Shown piece by piece: positions 20,852-31,702 of a DNA stretch of 64,000 nucleotides (positions are counted from its first letter, which is position 1; every line of letters begins with the position of its first letter). Below the pieces are notes generated by a model. The model was not told the origin of the DNA and did no database searches. It saw only the letters and a program-made list of their open reading frames with translations. A program made the position numbers and the translations under genes. The DNA lies in assembly GCA_033557465.1 (NCBI GenBank), contig CM066031.1, positions 1,674,066,800 to 1,674,130,799 on the forward strand, written 5' to 3'. Origin of the DNA: Ichthyophis bannanicus (taxonomy: Eukaryota > Chordata > Amphibia > Gymnophiona > Ichthyophiidae).

Positions 20852-21221
20852 GCATAGTTACTCACCTGTAACAGGTGATCTCCGGGAACAGCAAGAATTT
20901 AGTCCTCACATATGAGTATCGTCGGTACCGACGGAGCCTGCGCAGGAACGCTCACCAGCGTCCAATTAGAAAGCTTTTGGGAGCATCCCACAGTGCCTGT
21001 GTGCTGCCTTCCCGTCTTTCCCAACTGCCTCTCTCCAGTTGAGTTTTAAAGCTGAGACAAAGAGAGAGAGAGGGAAAGGGAAAGCGATAGATAGATACAA
21101 CTCCTAGGGGAGGTGGGTGGGTTGTGAGGACTAACTTCCTGCTGTTCCCGGAGATCACCTGTTACAGGTTAGTAACTATGCTATCTCCAGGAACAAGCAG
21201 GAACGTAGTCTTCACATATGG
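20852..21221. repeat. DIRS C left terminal repeat plus ICR
   Basis: The terminal end contains GTCGGTACCGAC (20920-20931). The ICR at 21125-21221 joins TCACCTGTTACAGGTTAGTA (complement of the left end) to CTATCTCCAGGAACAAGCAG (complement of the right end). Confidence 0.8.
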
Positions 21222-21369
21222 GAACTCCCTAGCTTTAGATGCCAGGGAGAGAGACCCCAGAAGTTGTGTCCCTGAGAAGGGCTCCACTTCCCCCCATGGA
21301 TCTCTGGCATCCTACCAGGGACGGTGGGTAGGAGTTGATTAGGTATGGAACAGGTGTTGGAGAACAGCC

Positions 21370-22394
21370 TGACCAAACAAGGCATCCTGGCGGGAGTCCT
21401 TGTCCAAGCAGTAATGAGCTGTGAAGGTATGAACCGAGGCTCAGGTGGCTGCTCGACAGATATAGTCGATAGACACAGAGTGCAGATGAGCCATTGAAGC
21501 TGCCATGGCTCTCACATTGTGAGCTGTGACATGGCCTTCCAGAGGAAGATTCTTACTCTGATAGGCAAAGGATATACACTGAGCAATCCAGTTAGATAGT
21601 GTTCTCTTGGAGACTGGAAGTCCCAAATGACTAGGATCAAAAGCAACAAAGAGTTGAGAGGACTTTCTATGTTGCTGTGTTCTTTGTAAGTAAAAGGCTA
21701 AAGCTCTTTTACAGTCCAAAGTATGAAGGTTCCTTTCTGCATTTGATGAATGAGGCCTTGGAAAGAACACAGGTAGGTAGACTGCTTGATTTAGAAGAAA
21801 AAGCGAGACCATCTTTGGCATAAAGCGTGGATGAGTCCTAAGGACTACCTTATCATCATTGAACCTTGTATAAGGTGGATTAGCTACTAATGCCTGCAAC
21901 TCACTGATGCGACGTGCTGATGTGATTGCAATGAGAAAGATAACCTTCCAAGAAAGGAATTTCAATGAGGTAGTAGCTAAGGGTTCAAAAGGTGGCTTCA
22001 TGAGCTGACCAAGAACCAGGTTTAAGTCCCATGCCACCAGTGGTGGCCTAATGGGAGGCTTAGTTAGAAGAAGGCCTCTTATAAATCTTGCTATAAGAGG
22101 ATGGGAGGAAATAGGCTGTCCATTTAGAGGCTTGAAAGAAGCTGCAATAGCACTCAAATGGACTCTTACTGAGTTAGTTTTAAGTCCTGCATTGGATAAA
22201 TGAAGGAGATACTCCAGTAATGATTCCAGAGATATCGCAAGGGGGTTAAGACCCTTCTGCGAACACCATATGGTAAACCTTTTCCACTTGAAAGGATAAG
22301 AGCGTCTTGTGGAAGGCTTCCTGGAAGGATAAAGGATATCCTTTACTTGCTGAGGAAGGTTAAGATCATGAAGATCTAGGCCTTCAGCAACCAA
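21370..22394 (-). pseudogene. DIRS C tyrosine recombinase, one nonsense codon
   Basis: The open frame 22394-21441 covers most of the enzyme: ILYPSRKPSTRRSYPFKWKR, SVRVHLSAIAASFKPLNG, SARRISELQALVANPPYT (Arg), TAHNVRAMAASMAHLHSVS (His-x-x-Arg), then YICRAAT and a TGA where other copies have Trp (A reads RAATWASVHTF). The Tyr block (AHYCL) follows in frame after this stop near 21420. TGG to TGA is therefore the only visible lesion in the catalytic part. Readthrough or reversion would be needed for activity. Confidence 0.9.
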
Positions 22395-22418
22395 GCCCTG
22401 AGATGAAGAGACTGGGGA

Positions 22419-24120
22419 TTAGAATGCCATAACATTCCGTCCTCCTGAGACAGGAGATCTGGAGCAGACCCTAAGTCCGGGGAGGGAGCTTGAGAGAGAT
22501 GTAGAAGCAGAGGGTACCACCCTTGCCGTGGCCAATGTGGAGCTATGAGTATCATACGGCCTCTGTCTCTCTGAAGCTTGAACAGGGTTTTGGGAATTAG
22601 GGGAATGGGTGGAAAGGCATACAGGAAGCCTTGACCCCAGTAAAGGAGGAAAGCATCCCTGGCCTGAGCCCCCTGAGCCGGGGTTCTGGAACAGAACCGG
22701 GGAAGTTTGGCATTCCACGGACTTGCAAAGAGGTCTACGTCCGGGGTTCCTCAAATTTGAAATATCTTGGCTACCTGGGTCTGCATGCAGAGACCACGCA
22801 TGTGGAAGCAGAAGTCGACTGAGTCTGTCTGCCCAAGAGTTTTGTATGCCTGGAAGATACACCGCCAGGAGATGAATCTGATGCTTTCTGGCGAGGGCCC
22901 ATAGTCACAAAGCTTCGTTGCAAAGCGACAGAGAGCCTGTTCCCCCCTGCTTGTTCATGGAGAACATGGCTACTTGATTGTCCGTATGGACGAGGACTGT
23001 CTTGCAGCTGAGCAGGGTGTGGAACACATGAAGAGCAAGGAAGATTGCTCTGAGCTCCAAGAGATTGATGTGTAGATGAGTCTCCTGTGGAGACCAGGTG
23101 CCTTGGGTGAAGAGGTCTTGCAGATGAGCTCCCCAATCCATCGGAGAAGCATCTGTTGTGAGAGTTGCCTGGGGTAAGGCTTGTTGAAAAGGGGACCCCA
23201 GCAACAGGTTTTGAGTGGACTTCCACCACTGGAGGGACAAAATAAGGCGACTTGTGTTTGTTATTTTGTCTGACAAGCATCCTGATGCCTGGGTCCACTG
23301 AGTGGATAAAGTCCACTGAGCTGCCCTCATATGGAAGTGAGCAGAGGGAACCACATGCACAGTAGATGCCATGTGACCTAGTAGTTGTAGCATTTCTCAG
23401 GCAGTGAGATGACGTTTTAGCACTGCTTGAGAAGCTAACTGCACCATGCGAAGGCAACGGGCCTGGGGGAGATAGGCCCTTGCCTTTCTGGTATCCAGCA
23501 CAGCTCCTATGAACTCTAAAGACTGAGTGGGAGTTAGACTGGATTTTGGGATGTTTATTACCAGACCCAAATACTGAAGGATACGCATCGTGCAGGAGAG
23601 AGAATTCCTGTGCCTCTGACTCTGTTGGGGCTCGAATGAGCCAGTCGTCTAAGTAGGGGAAGACAAATATCCCTAGAGTGCGGAGAAATGCTGCTACCAC
23701 AGCCATGCATTTCGTGAACACCCTTGGTGCTGAGGCCAGGCCAAATGGAAGCACCCTGTATTGGTAGTGCTTTTCTTGAAAAAGGAACCGAAGGAACCTT
23801 CTATGAGTTGGATGGATGAGAACATGTGTGTACGCATCCTTGAGATCTAGAGAACAAAGCGAATCCTGACTCTGAAGGTATGGCAGCAGAGTTCCAAGAG
23901 AAATCATCTTGAATTTCTCTTTGACAAGGAATTTGTTCAATTCTCTGAGGTCCAGAATAGGTCTGTTTTCTTTGGGATAAGGAAATAGGGGGAGTAAAAC
24001 CCTGTACCCTTGCTGATGGATGGGTACTTCCTTCTATTGCCCCTTGGGCAAGAAGTGACCTCCTGACCTAACAGGTTGATGAGAGAGGTCGGAGAATTGA
24101 ACTGTCTTATCATTGTGGGA
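22419..24120 (-). pseudogene. DIRS C RT-RNase H-methyltransferase, frameshifted
   Basis: Minus frames: NKFLVKEKFKMISLGTLLPY, LCSLDLKDAYTHVLIHP, QYRVLPFGLASAPRVFTKC and FPYLDDWLIRAPTES (YLDD intact) at 23940-23620. A frame change near 23595 precedes MRILQYLGLVINIPKSSLTP. RNase H at 23393-22905 has TLTTDASPMDWGAHL, INLLELRAIF and HTDNQVAMFSMNKQGG. MT pieces lie at 22862-22419. The start (PYFLIPKK) is at about 23990 with a deletion after KKT. At least three frameshifts are present. Confidence 0.88.
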
Positions 24121-24219
24121 GGGGGCATGCTTGAAAAATGAAGCTTGTATCCCTCCTTTATGATGGAGAGTGTCCAATGTTCTGCTGTTATCTGCCCCCA
24201 TCTGGGGGCAAAGTGACAC

Positions 24220-26106
24220 AACCTTCCTGGAATGGTGGAAGGCTCTGGTCCAACAAGAGCCAGGGAGGCTAAGTTCTCTAGCTGGAAGTCAAAGGCCTTG
24301 TGGAGGCTGAGACTGCTGAGGCTTAGCAGTCTTTGCTTTTCTTTGTTTGGGTGGTTGCTAACCTTTCCTAACAAGCTGACCTGCAGAACGTCCCTGCTGA
24401 GAATAAGGATAATATCTTTTCTTTTTAGAAAAGAATGGTTTCTTGAAATTTTTCTTTCTAGCAGGATCAGCTGTGGACTTGGATAATCTATCCAAGGTGG
24501 AGTTGTCAGCATCCAACTCACTGGCTTTTTCCTGCCAATCTTTACCAAACAGGTTCTCACTGGTACAAGGGATATTTCCCAGTTTGTCTTGTACTCAGAG
24601 CTCCAGATCAGATGCCTGGAGCCAAGCAATTCTACGTGCACCTATGGTAATGGCAGAGGTTCTGCTTATGCACTCAAAACAGTCAAAAGCTAAACGGTTG
24701 ACAAATTTAGAAACATCTTGGGCATGTTTGATCAATGTGAGAAAATCCTGCCTTCTATCCTCAGGAAGAAGAGGACTCAAAGCTTCTAAATCACCTGTGA
24801 CTTCCTTTAGGAACTTTCCCATGTATAGACTAGAGGAACTGATACTGGCAGAAAGCATGGAAGCTTGGAAAACACGACGTCCAAAAGCATCCAAAGTTCT
24901 GCACTCACGTCCTGGAGGATTAGAGGCATGTCTCTTTGCACTCTTGATCCTTCATAGCTGATTCCACTACAATAGAGTGGTGAGGAAGCTGAGTTTTTTG
25001 GAAACCAGGACAAGGAGGGACTCGATACAGAGTATCCAGTTTACGAGAATGAGGCGAGGTGGTAAGAGGTGTCTCCCACATTCTTAACATGAGATCGTGT
25101 AAGATCTCATGGATGGGCAGGGTAGCTGCCTCCTTAGGAGCTTTGGGATATTGTAAAATTTCCAACTCCTTTGCCCTAGGCTCTGTTTCAGGGGCCACAG
25201 TAATGGATAGACCTCGAGCCACCTCCCTGATAAAATCCTGAAAGGAAATATCCTCTGGAGGAGACATCCTGCGCTTAGGGGAGGAAGGCTCCTCTGGGAG
25301 AAGCATTCCTGCATCGACAGAACTATCAGAATCCTCAGATTCCTCTGAGGACTCCAAGTACCGCCTGTCCGGATGCTCTTGAAGAGCCCGATACCTGTAC
25401 CGACCGAAGTCGGTACCGGGAGTAATCGGTACCGGAGTATCGGTACCGGAAGGCATCAGGTGACTGGGTGCCGGCAATGCGGACACCAATGTCGATGCTA
25501 TCAGTGCCGGTACCGATGCCGGTTGAAATGTCTGACGCGGTTCCGAGGGCGTCGATGCCGCAAGGAGAGCCGCCAGACTGCGCTCAATAGCCAGGACTCT
25601 CTGGTCTATCGATGCTGCCGATGCCTGGATGTTGGTACCGGAGAAGATCGCCGGTACCCCAGAACATGGCATGAGTAGTTCTGCCGATGTTGAGGCCTCG
25701 AGAATATCCTGGAGCCCCGATAATGCTTTGGAAGCTGAAGCCTCCCGCCGGGCAATTTTGCCGGTGCAGAATCCTCAAGGGCAACGCCAGAGGCATCTCG
25801 ATGCTTAGAAGGAGATCTACCTTTTGCGGACCGGCTAGAATTGTGTTTAGTTACCTGAGATCCACGGGAGGAAGACGAAGCCCTGGAAGACGTCGATGCC
25901 ACCAAAGCTGCATCAGAGGGAAACAGGGTACTGAGCTTGGCAGCTCGGTTCTGTCGACCTCTCTTGGACATCATGGCACAGGCCATACATTCCGAGATGG
26001 AATGGTCAGGACCTAAACATTTCAGACACCACTCATGGGTGTCGGTGACGGAGATGGTACCGCCACACTTGGTGCACTTTTTAAAACCCAAAGAGGGTTT
26101 TTCCAT
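24220..26106 (-). pseudogene. DIRS C gag-like protein remnant
   Basis: The ATG is at 26104-26106 with KKCTKCGGTISVTDTHEWC and LGPDHSISECMACAMMSKRG. The linker, coded by DNA with at least six GGTACC words between 25405 and 25660, precedes RRMSPPEDISFQDFIREVAR. The helical domain is QLPHHSIVVESAM (25000), FQASMLSASISSSSLYMGKF, SAITIGARRIAWLQASDLEL (24620) and CTSENLFGKDW in another frame. Frame changes occur near 25640, 24950 and 24595. The layout is identical to A. Confidence 0.85.
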
Positions 26107-26289
26107 TGTGGAAAAAGTCTTGGGCCTAAGGCCCAAAATGGCGCGTGCACCTGGAAAAACAAAATGGAAAAAAGTACTAAGGAATTTTTTTTTTTTAAAG
26201 AAAAGAAATTAAGAAAGAAAAACCGGCGGTACCGGTAAAGCGTCGAGGAAGGCAGACGCGACCACAATAAAGAAGGAAAAGTTTCTGCG

Positions 26290-26494
26290 GTTACAGGAAC
26301 ACGACCTGCTGGCTCCGCGGAAAACGAAGAACTGGAGAGAGGCAGTTGGGAAAGGCGGGAAGGCAGCACGCAGGTGCTGTGGGATGCTCCCAAAAGCTTT
26401 CTAATTGGACGCTGGGGATCGTTCCTGAACAGGCTCCGTCGGTACCGACGATACCCATATGTGATGACTACATTGCTGCTTGTTCCTGGAGATA
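26290..26494. repeat. DIRS C right terminal inverted repeat
   Basis: It contains GAACTGGAGAGAGGCAGTTG, GATGCTCCCAAAAGCTTTCT, GTCGGTACCGAC (26438-26449) and the end CTGCTTGTTCCTGGAGATA. It mirrors 20852-21050. Confidence 0.83.
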
Positions 26495-26634
26495 GTAGTA
26501 GTAGTATTACACATAGATAAAATGAAGTTGCTTACCTTTAACAAGGGTTCTCCACAGATAGCAGGGATAAGTCAGTCACACACTGGTGACATTGCACGGC
26601 AACATGGATGAATGGATTAGATCTCATACAGGAC

Positions 26635-27552
26635 GATGCAGAAAGCTGGCGCTAGACCCTCTATGAAGCAATTTTTTGTGTTCCTGACAACATACATTTT
26701 TTAACGTGCGATGCAGGAAGGATAGGTTATGCAAATGACTCCCATGTTAACTATGCACATGCAAATGAGCCACTGCAATGCTAAACTGGGAAAGCAAACC
26801 ACTCCGCCGGTTATTTTTTTTTTTATTTAATGGGGGGTGGGTGGTATACAGGGGCCACTAGACCATCAGGGATTCTTTTATTGTTGGGGCACTGGCCTTC
26901 CACAGTATTTTGATGGCATCAGGGGCTTTCCATATGTCGAGATCACCCCCAATGCCATCAAAATACTATCGGGGGGGAGAGGGGGGGGGAAATCGGGGCC
27001 GCTGGATCACCAGGGATTCTTTTATTGTTGGGGCACCGACCCCCTGACAGTGTTTTGATGGCATCGGAGGCTTTTCCTGATGCTATCAAAATATTGTTGG
27101 GGGGAATGGGGCCGCTCAGCCGCCAGGGATTCTTTTTTGTTGGGCACGGCCCCCGACAGTGTTTTGATGGCATCGGGGGCTTTGCCCGATGCCTGATATC
27201 TGAGAAGATGATCTAGGCACCGAGGAAAGCACCCGATGCCAGCAAAATACTGTTGGGGGCACACGTTAGAGGTTTAAGTCACCTCAAACCCTGAAGTAAA
27301 AATTTTGGCGCTACGGTTGGCTGCAAAATCATCTAACCCTGTCTCTGCTTCGGGCGTACCATGATTTGCATACCATGCAGCTGATTAAAATACATTTAAA
27401 TGCTGATTAAAATACATTTAAATAAGCATGGCGTTAATTGGGCATTCGTTTTTCTACAGGGGTTTACGTCTGTTTTCTGCATTCAAAAAGTTGTAAAATG
27501 TGCTTAAACGTGGCGTTGTGTGTGCTTAAAGGCCATGCTAGATTTCTGCATC
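26635..27552. mobile_element. Candidate non-autonomous DNA transposon (MITE-like, 918 bp)
   Basis: The ends form an imperfect inverted repeat: GATGCAGAAA at 26635-26644 and its complement TTTCTGCATC at 27543-27552, extended to about 14 of 18 matching positions. There is no ORF. It contains the tandem hairpin repeats at 26845-27265 and a duplicated GATTAAAATACATTTAAAT (27384-27422). I could not find a target duplication, so the class is open; it may also be an unrelated repeat block with chance ends. Confidence 0.4.
26845..27265. repeat. Imperfect tandem repeat (about 110-145 bp units) with internal hairpins
   Basis: Three or more units start near 26850, 26995 and 27106. Each carries CAGGGATTCTTTTNTTGTTG, then ACAGTNTTTTGATGGCATC and, at the unit end, the complement GATGCCATCAAAATACT or a variant. 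Each unit can therefore fold as a long hairpin (for example 26899-26918 with 26949-26968). G-rich runs (26969-26990) separate units. The units have diverged in length and sequence. Confidence 0.75.
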
Positions 27553-28218
27553 AGCCCGATAGAAAAGTGCAAATATGGTCCCTGATATGAGTGTCTAGCG
27601 TTCCAGAATCCTCCTGGCTGAGCCAATCAACACAAAGGACACTTTTAAAGTCAGATCCTTCAGGATCACTCCCCAAAGATGCTCAAATGGAGGCCCTTCC
27701 AGTGTATAAGATGAGGTAAGGTTTCAGGCCGAAAGCACCAAACAGAAAGATGAATGTGTGAAACATCCTTCAAAAAATTAAGTATGTCAAGATGAGATGT
27801 TAACAGAACTCCCTCAAGCCACCTTCGAATGCACGCTAGTGCTGCCAGCTAGCCTTTGCCTGCCAGCCCCTTCTTGATCCCTTCCTGAAAAAAGGCTAAG
27901 AGATGTGCGGAGAAGCCCCAGAATTGGAAAAACACCCCACTCCGCATACCGCACCTTAAAAATCCTCCAAACGCTTCCAAAGACTATAGATGAAGACCTC
28001 TTTTGAGCCTGAAGAACCTCTGCGCCTCAGTCATAAATTCTCAAGAGTCAGGTTGTAAGATGGATGGCCTGGCTTGCTTCTATCAACACTGGTCCCTGAA
28101 CCAAAAGATCCCCTATCCTGCAGAGACTTGAGAGCTTCTCCCACACACTGAGATGGACCAGATCTCTGTACCCATAGCTGCCTAAGCCAATCTGAAACTA
28201 CAATCACTATCAGATCAG
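27553..28218 (-). pseudogene. DIRS tyrosine recombinase fragment, highly decayed
   Basis: A minus frame around 27695-27570 reads GPPFEHLWGVILKDLTLKVS, FVLIGSARRILER and a stop. This aligns with the Arg block of other DIRS YRs (PPFEPL..., SARRISEL). Upstream, FLQEGIKKGLA and LAALACIRRWLEG fit the N-terminal YR domain of DIRS elements. At 28200-28100, VIVVSDWLRQLWVQRS resembles the ILIAPHWPRQVWY block at the end of the methyltransferase domain. Several stops and frameshifts break it. Confidence 0.65.
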
Positions 28219-28257
28219 ATGTGCACAACAATCTGCTGCAACAGCCGACTTATCAGA

Positions 28258-28322
28258 GGCATTGTGGAGTGGAGTAGCAGCCTAAGGGTTAGAGCACTGG
28301 CTTGGGAACCAGGAGATAGAGC
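28258..28322 (+). repeat. tRNA-like SINE head fragment at the CR1 5' junction
   Basis: GTAGCAGCCTAAGGGTTAGA followed by GCACTGGCTTGGGAACCAGG looks like the 5' half of a tRNA-derived SINE: A-box-like start, anticodon arm, then loss before the B box. It sits directly upstream of the recognisable CR1 sequence. It could be a template-switch chimaera or simply a flanking SINE. Confidence 0.4.
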
Positions 28323-29074
28323 AGCTTTTAAACTAGATAACAGGGGAAAGTCAACAGTCGCACAAGAGCACATGGTTCGGAAGAATGTATCCTTGAAGGA
28401 TACTACCAAAAGCAGAGAGGTTCCAAAAAAGAGTACAGTAGCCCAAATGCCCTTGAGTATGGAGCAGACAGAGCTTAAAGATTCCACGCCTATCAATAGC
28501 CAGATTAATATGAATAAAATACAGTGTCTAAAATGCTTGTATGCAAATGCTAGAAGTCTAAAAAATAAAATGGGAGAGTTAGAATATATAGCACTAAATG
28601 AGATGTTAGATATGATTGGAATCTCAGACACATGGTGGAAGGAGGACAACCAGTGGGACACTGTGATAACTGGGTACAAACTATATCATAATCATAGAGC
28701 TGATCAAATTGGTGGAGGGGTTGCGCTCTATGTTAGAGAGGGCACGGAGTCAGAAAGGATTAAAGTTTTGCAGGAAACAAAATTTGCTGTAGAATCTCTA
28801 TGGATTGAAATTCCATGTAAAAAGGGGAAGGCGATGGCAGTGGGGGTGTACTATCAACTGCTGGGCTAGAATGAACAAATGGATGATGAAATGCTCAAAG
28901 AAATCAAGGAAGCTAACAAAAGTTACAGCACAGTGATAATAATGGGTGATTTTAATTACCCCGGTATCGAATGGGTCAGTGTCACGGCAGGACATGCTAG
29001 GGAGATAAAGTTCTTAGATGAAATAAATGACTGCTTCTTGGAGCAGCTGGTTCATGAACCGACCAGAGGGGAAG
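28323..29074 (+). pseudogene. CR1 ORF2 endonuclease, N-terminal part
   Basis: APE-type endonuclease motifs: CLYANARSLKNKMGELE (Asn), DMIGISDTWW (usually SETWW, so the catalytic Glu position reads Asp), GYKLYHNHRADQIGGGVALY and VIIMGDFNYPGIEW (Asp/Asn). One in-frame stop lies at about 28867-28869 (YYQLLG-stop-NEQMDDE). The domain is cut at LVHEPTRGE by the PLE. Its role would be nicking the target for target-primed reverse transcription. Confidence 0.9.
29058..29074 (+). repeat. PLE target-site duplication, left copy
   Basis: ACCGACCAGAGGGGAAG, 17 bp, identical to 36489-36505. It lies in CR1 ORF2 (EPTRGE). It shows that the whole palindromic PLE entered as one insertion. Confidence 0.95.
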
Positions 29075-29167
29075 AGACACAAGAAAGAGCACTGGCTCGC
29101 AGAGAGTCCAAAAAACCAACCAAGGGAGCAAGCAGGTTGTGGGTCACTTGCGCTTTATTGAAAACCA

Positions 29168-29210
29168 AAACCCCGACGCGTTTCGGCGAAAGCCTTCATC
29201 AGGGGGCTAG
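29168..29210 (-). ncRNA. Hammerhead-ribozyme-like motif, left arm
   Basis: On minus: CCCC, CTGATGA, A, GGC-TTTC-GCC, GAAA, CGCGTC, GGGG. Core positions are the complement of TCATCAG (29196-29202) for CUGAUGA and TTTC (29181-29184) for GAAA. Stem I is CCCC (complement of 29203-29206) with GGGG (complement of 29171-29174). Stem II is 3 bp with a UUUC loop. Stem III is minimal (A-U, C-G around GC). The cleavage triplet is GUC. One extra A sits between CUGAUGA and stem II. Minimal hammerheads are established in PLEs. Confidence 0.72.
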
Positions 29211-31702
29211 AGGACTGCAAACAAATTAAAAACAACATATCTCAATAACACATAATAAAAACATAGAAGTATAAATATGAACTCAAAGGTATGAAATCAA
29301 CATAGATAATTTTAAAAAAGGACAAACATAAAAAATGTGTATATCATGTTATACTCACAGAATATGTAAAACCAATACAGTAGATGAAGCGCATAGGAAC
29401 GTATAACCAATAACGTGGTTAATAATGCTGAAAAACAACAGACATATTAAATACAGATATCAGATCAGGTGCAAGTAGTAACCAAAAAAGGAGAAGAATG
29501 GGAAACCCAGACCAGGACAGGCAAAAGTACATACACTTAAACTATTAAAAAATACTAAAATTGAGAAAACAAACGAGAACTAATACATGTATGTGATTAA
29601 AACATAAAAGCTTAATGACACATCGCATATCCATAATTAATTCTAAAACAATAAAATAAAATCAATTACAAAATTGAACAGAATTGGAAATGAGCAATTA
29701 ATCATAAAAACAAGAATACATGTTGTGAAAATGTCATATATAAAGAGGGGGTAGTAGATCTAAAAGTTAGCTAAACCTATCTGGACAAACAACTATTGTT
29801 GAAGGAGTATCATACTGAATAGACCTCAAATATATGAAAAAATATAATAAAAATATAATAAAAAGGTAGCTACAATCAAAATTAACTTAATTATACCATA
29901 TGAACACAAAGTAGGCAAAGGGTTAAAAAGGTTAAAGAAAGTTAAAAAACAGCGATATATGCTCTTACAGCACTAACAAAAAACAACCCCTCATGATACG
30001 CTAATTATAGGCGTACTTAAAAAACATAAAAATAAATGGAATAAATTATTCCATAGTGATATACATATGTAGTATGGCCCACCCGGCCCAAAAAAAGCTA
30101 GGCTATAGTGTCCTAGAGCATCACTCAAAAAGAGGAGCCAGAGCCCGTCGAATTCGGCACAAGGAAACTGCTAGTATTGTGTGTATAAAAAATGGCCAGC
30201 ATAGCCCGGCTGTAGGATCAAAGAACACAACTTAAAGGGACAGAAAAACAGTCAGACCGGCAGATAGCAACTGCTTGTGTTGTATTCTAGAGTGTCACTT
30301 AAAAGGTGAACCGGGATCCGTCGAATGCAACAAAGGCAACTGCTGGCATAGTATAAAAAGAAAGTGATGTGTTACAAAGAAACGGTTTAAAGCAAGGCAC
30401 ATAATAACCATTACGCATAAAAAACCTAACTTTAAAACGTTGGGAAATTATGAATCGATACTTGGAAGAAAATACAACAAAACAATGCTGTGATCTAAAA
30501 CGCGAAAAAAAGAAAATATATTGCAACGTGGGAGAGAAGCTAAATTAAGCATAATCAATGAAAACAAAAATTAGCGCGTTTAAAGGTAAAAAAGCATAAT
30601 TCACATAAATACATATGTATAAAGCCTAAAAGCGCTAAAAAAGGGGAGAAAAGAAATTTGTACTTAAATAAATGCTAAACTGATATAACAGCCAAAGATT
30701 AGCATATATTCATTATGCTATATGGATCAAGAAGAAACGACAGCAAAACGAAGATCAAACGAAGAAAAACTAACTGAGTAACCTGAAAAGAGAGTCCAGA
30801 GCTGCGTGCTGTTTCAGCGCTGACAACAAAAATGAATAAAAAACCGTGTGTCAAAAAGCAGGGGACCATGAGAATCCATTTCAAGTACTAAACCTGAACA
30901 CAGTTAAAAATTGTATAGTATACCTAAATAAATTGAATAAATAAATACTTAAAAATACTTAGAAACGAAGGCACACAACGAGACCATGTAACAGCATTGA
31001 GCAGGACTACGGAGCACAAAAACACGCAGCTGAACAACTAAAATGAAAATGCACATTCCTTCAAACACAGTCAGTGAAAATAAAACAAATCTTGCATGAA
31101 ACGCCGAACAAGGCGCATTTTAAAGGTAAGAGACCATGGAAACCATAAATATAATTGTATGAATCCTAAGGGTGCTGGAAAAAGGAGGGAAATTTTGGAC
31201 CAAAAAATAATAAAGCTCAAGAGAACAGAACCCGCCAAAACGGCAAGAAGCAACTGCTCATGTTGTAAAAAACGGAGGACCGTGAGAATCCATTTCAAGT
31301 ACAAAATCTGAACATAATTAGAAATTGTATAGTGTGCCACCATAAAAATAAATAAATAGATATATACTTAAAAAACCAAAGGCACACAGCAAAACCATGT
31401 TGCAGCATTGAGCGTGACTGTAGGGCACTCAAAGCAACCAGCTAAACAGCTAGAATGAAATTGCACATACCTTCAACACAGTCAATGGAATGAAACAAAC
31501 CTTGCATGAGACGCCGAAAAAGGCGCGTATAAAAGTCAAAGACCATAATTACCATAAATACATATGTATGAATCCTAAGAGTGCTAAACAAAGGGGGAAA
31601 GAAATGGAACCAAACGACAAGAAGAGATGTAAAGGAATACACAAGATGATGCTGTCTAAAAACAAAAGCTATTATAATCATTAATCAAAACTCATACAAT
31701 CA

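Larger units (their letters stand above)
20852..26494 (-). mobile_element. DIRS retrotransposon C (same family as A)
   Basis: The left end is GCATAGTTACTCACCTGTAA and the right end TGTTCCTGGAGATA. The whole DIRS order is present on minus. It is collinear with A and of similar length, but its gag and polymerase are frameshifted. Its YR is almost intact. It is inserted in the large PABPC1 intron 5' of the FQNMP exon and is followed by a TAGTAGTAG microsatellite and the terminus of another DIRS family. Confidence 0.92.
26520..28218 (-). mobile_element. Decayed DIRS of a further family (terminus plus YR fragment)
   Basis: A DIRS-like terminus begins at about 26527 (GTTGCTTACCTTTAACAAGG, then GCAGGGATAAGTCAGTCACA). 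It has the same grammar as the other termini (GTTACTTACCTGTAACAGG...GCAGGAATAAGTC) but a different sequence. After a 918-bp insertion, minus-strand sequence at 27553-28218 is YR-like. The element lacks gag, RT and the YR C-terminus here. It ends where the tRNA-like/CR1 sequence starts. Joining the two halves into one element is inference. Confidence 0.6.

Noticed and set aside
26845..27265. Regularly spaced repeats that could suggest a CRISPR-like array
   Set aside because: Units are long, imperfect and contiguous with no spacers, and the DNA is vertebrate.
28323..29074. Interpretation of the endonuclease-like frame as a host nuclease gene
   Set aside because: Motif order, in-frame continuity with RT pieces and the CR1 3' end show that it is LINE ORF2.
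30150..30170. GAATTCGGCACAAGG (and its mirror near 35470) resembles a cDNA-library EcoRI adaptor
   Set aside because: It lies inside both PLE arms, in the middle of a repeat region with related GTCGAATKC words nearby, so it is part of the element and not vector.
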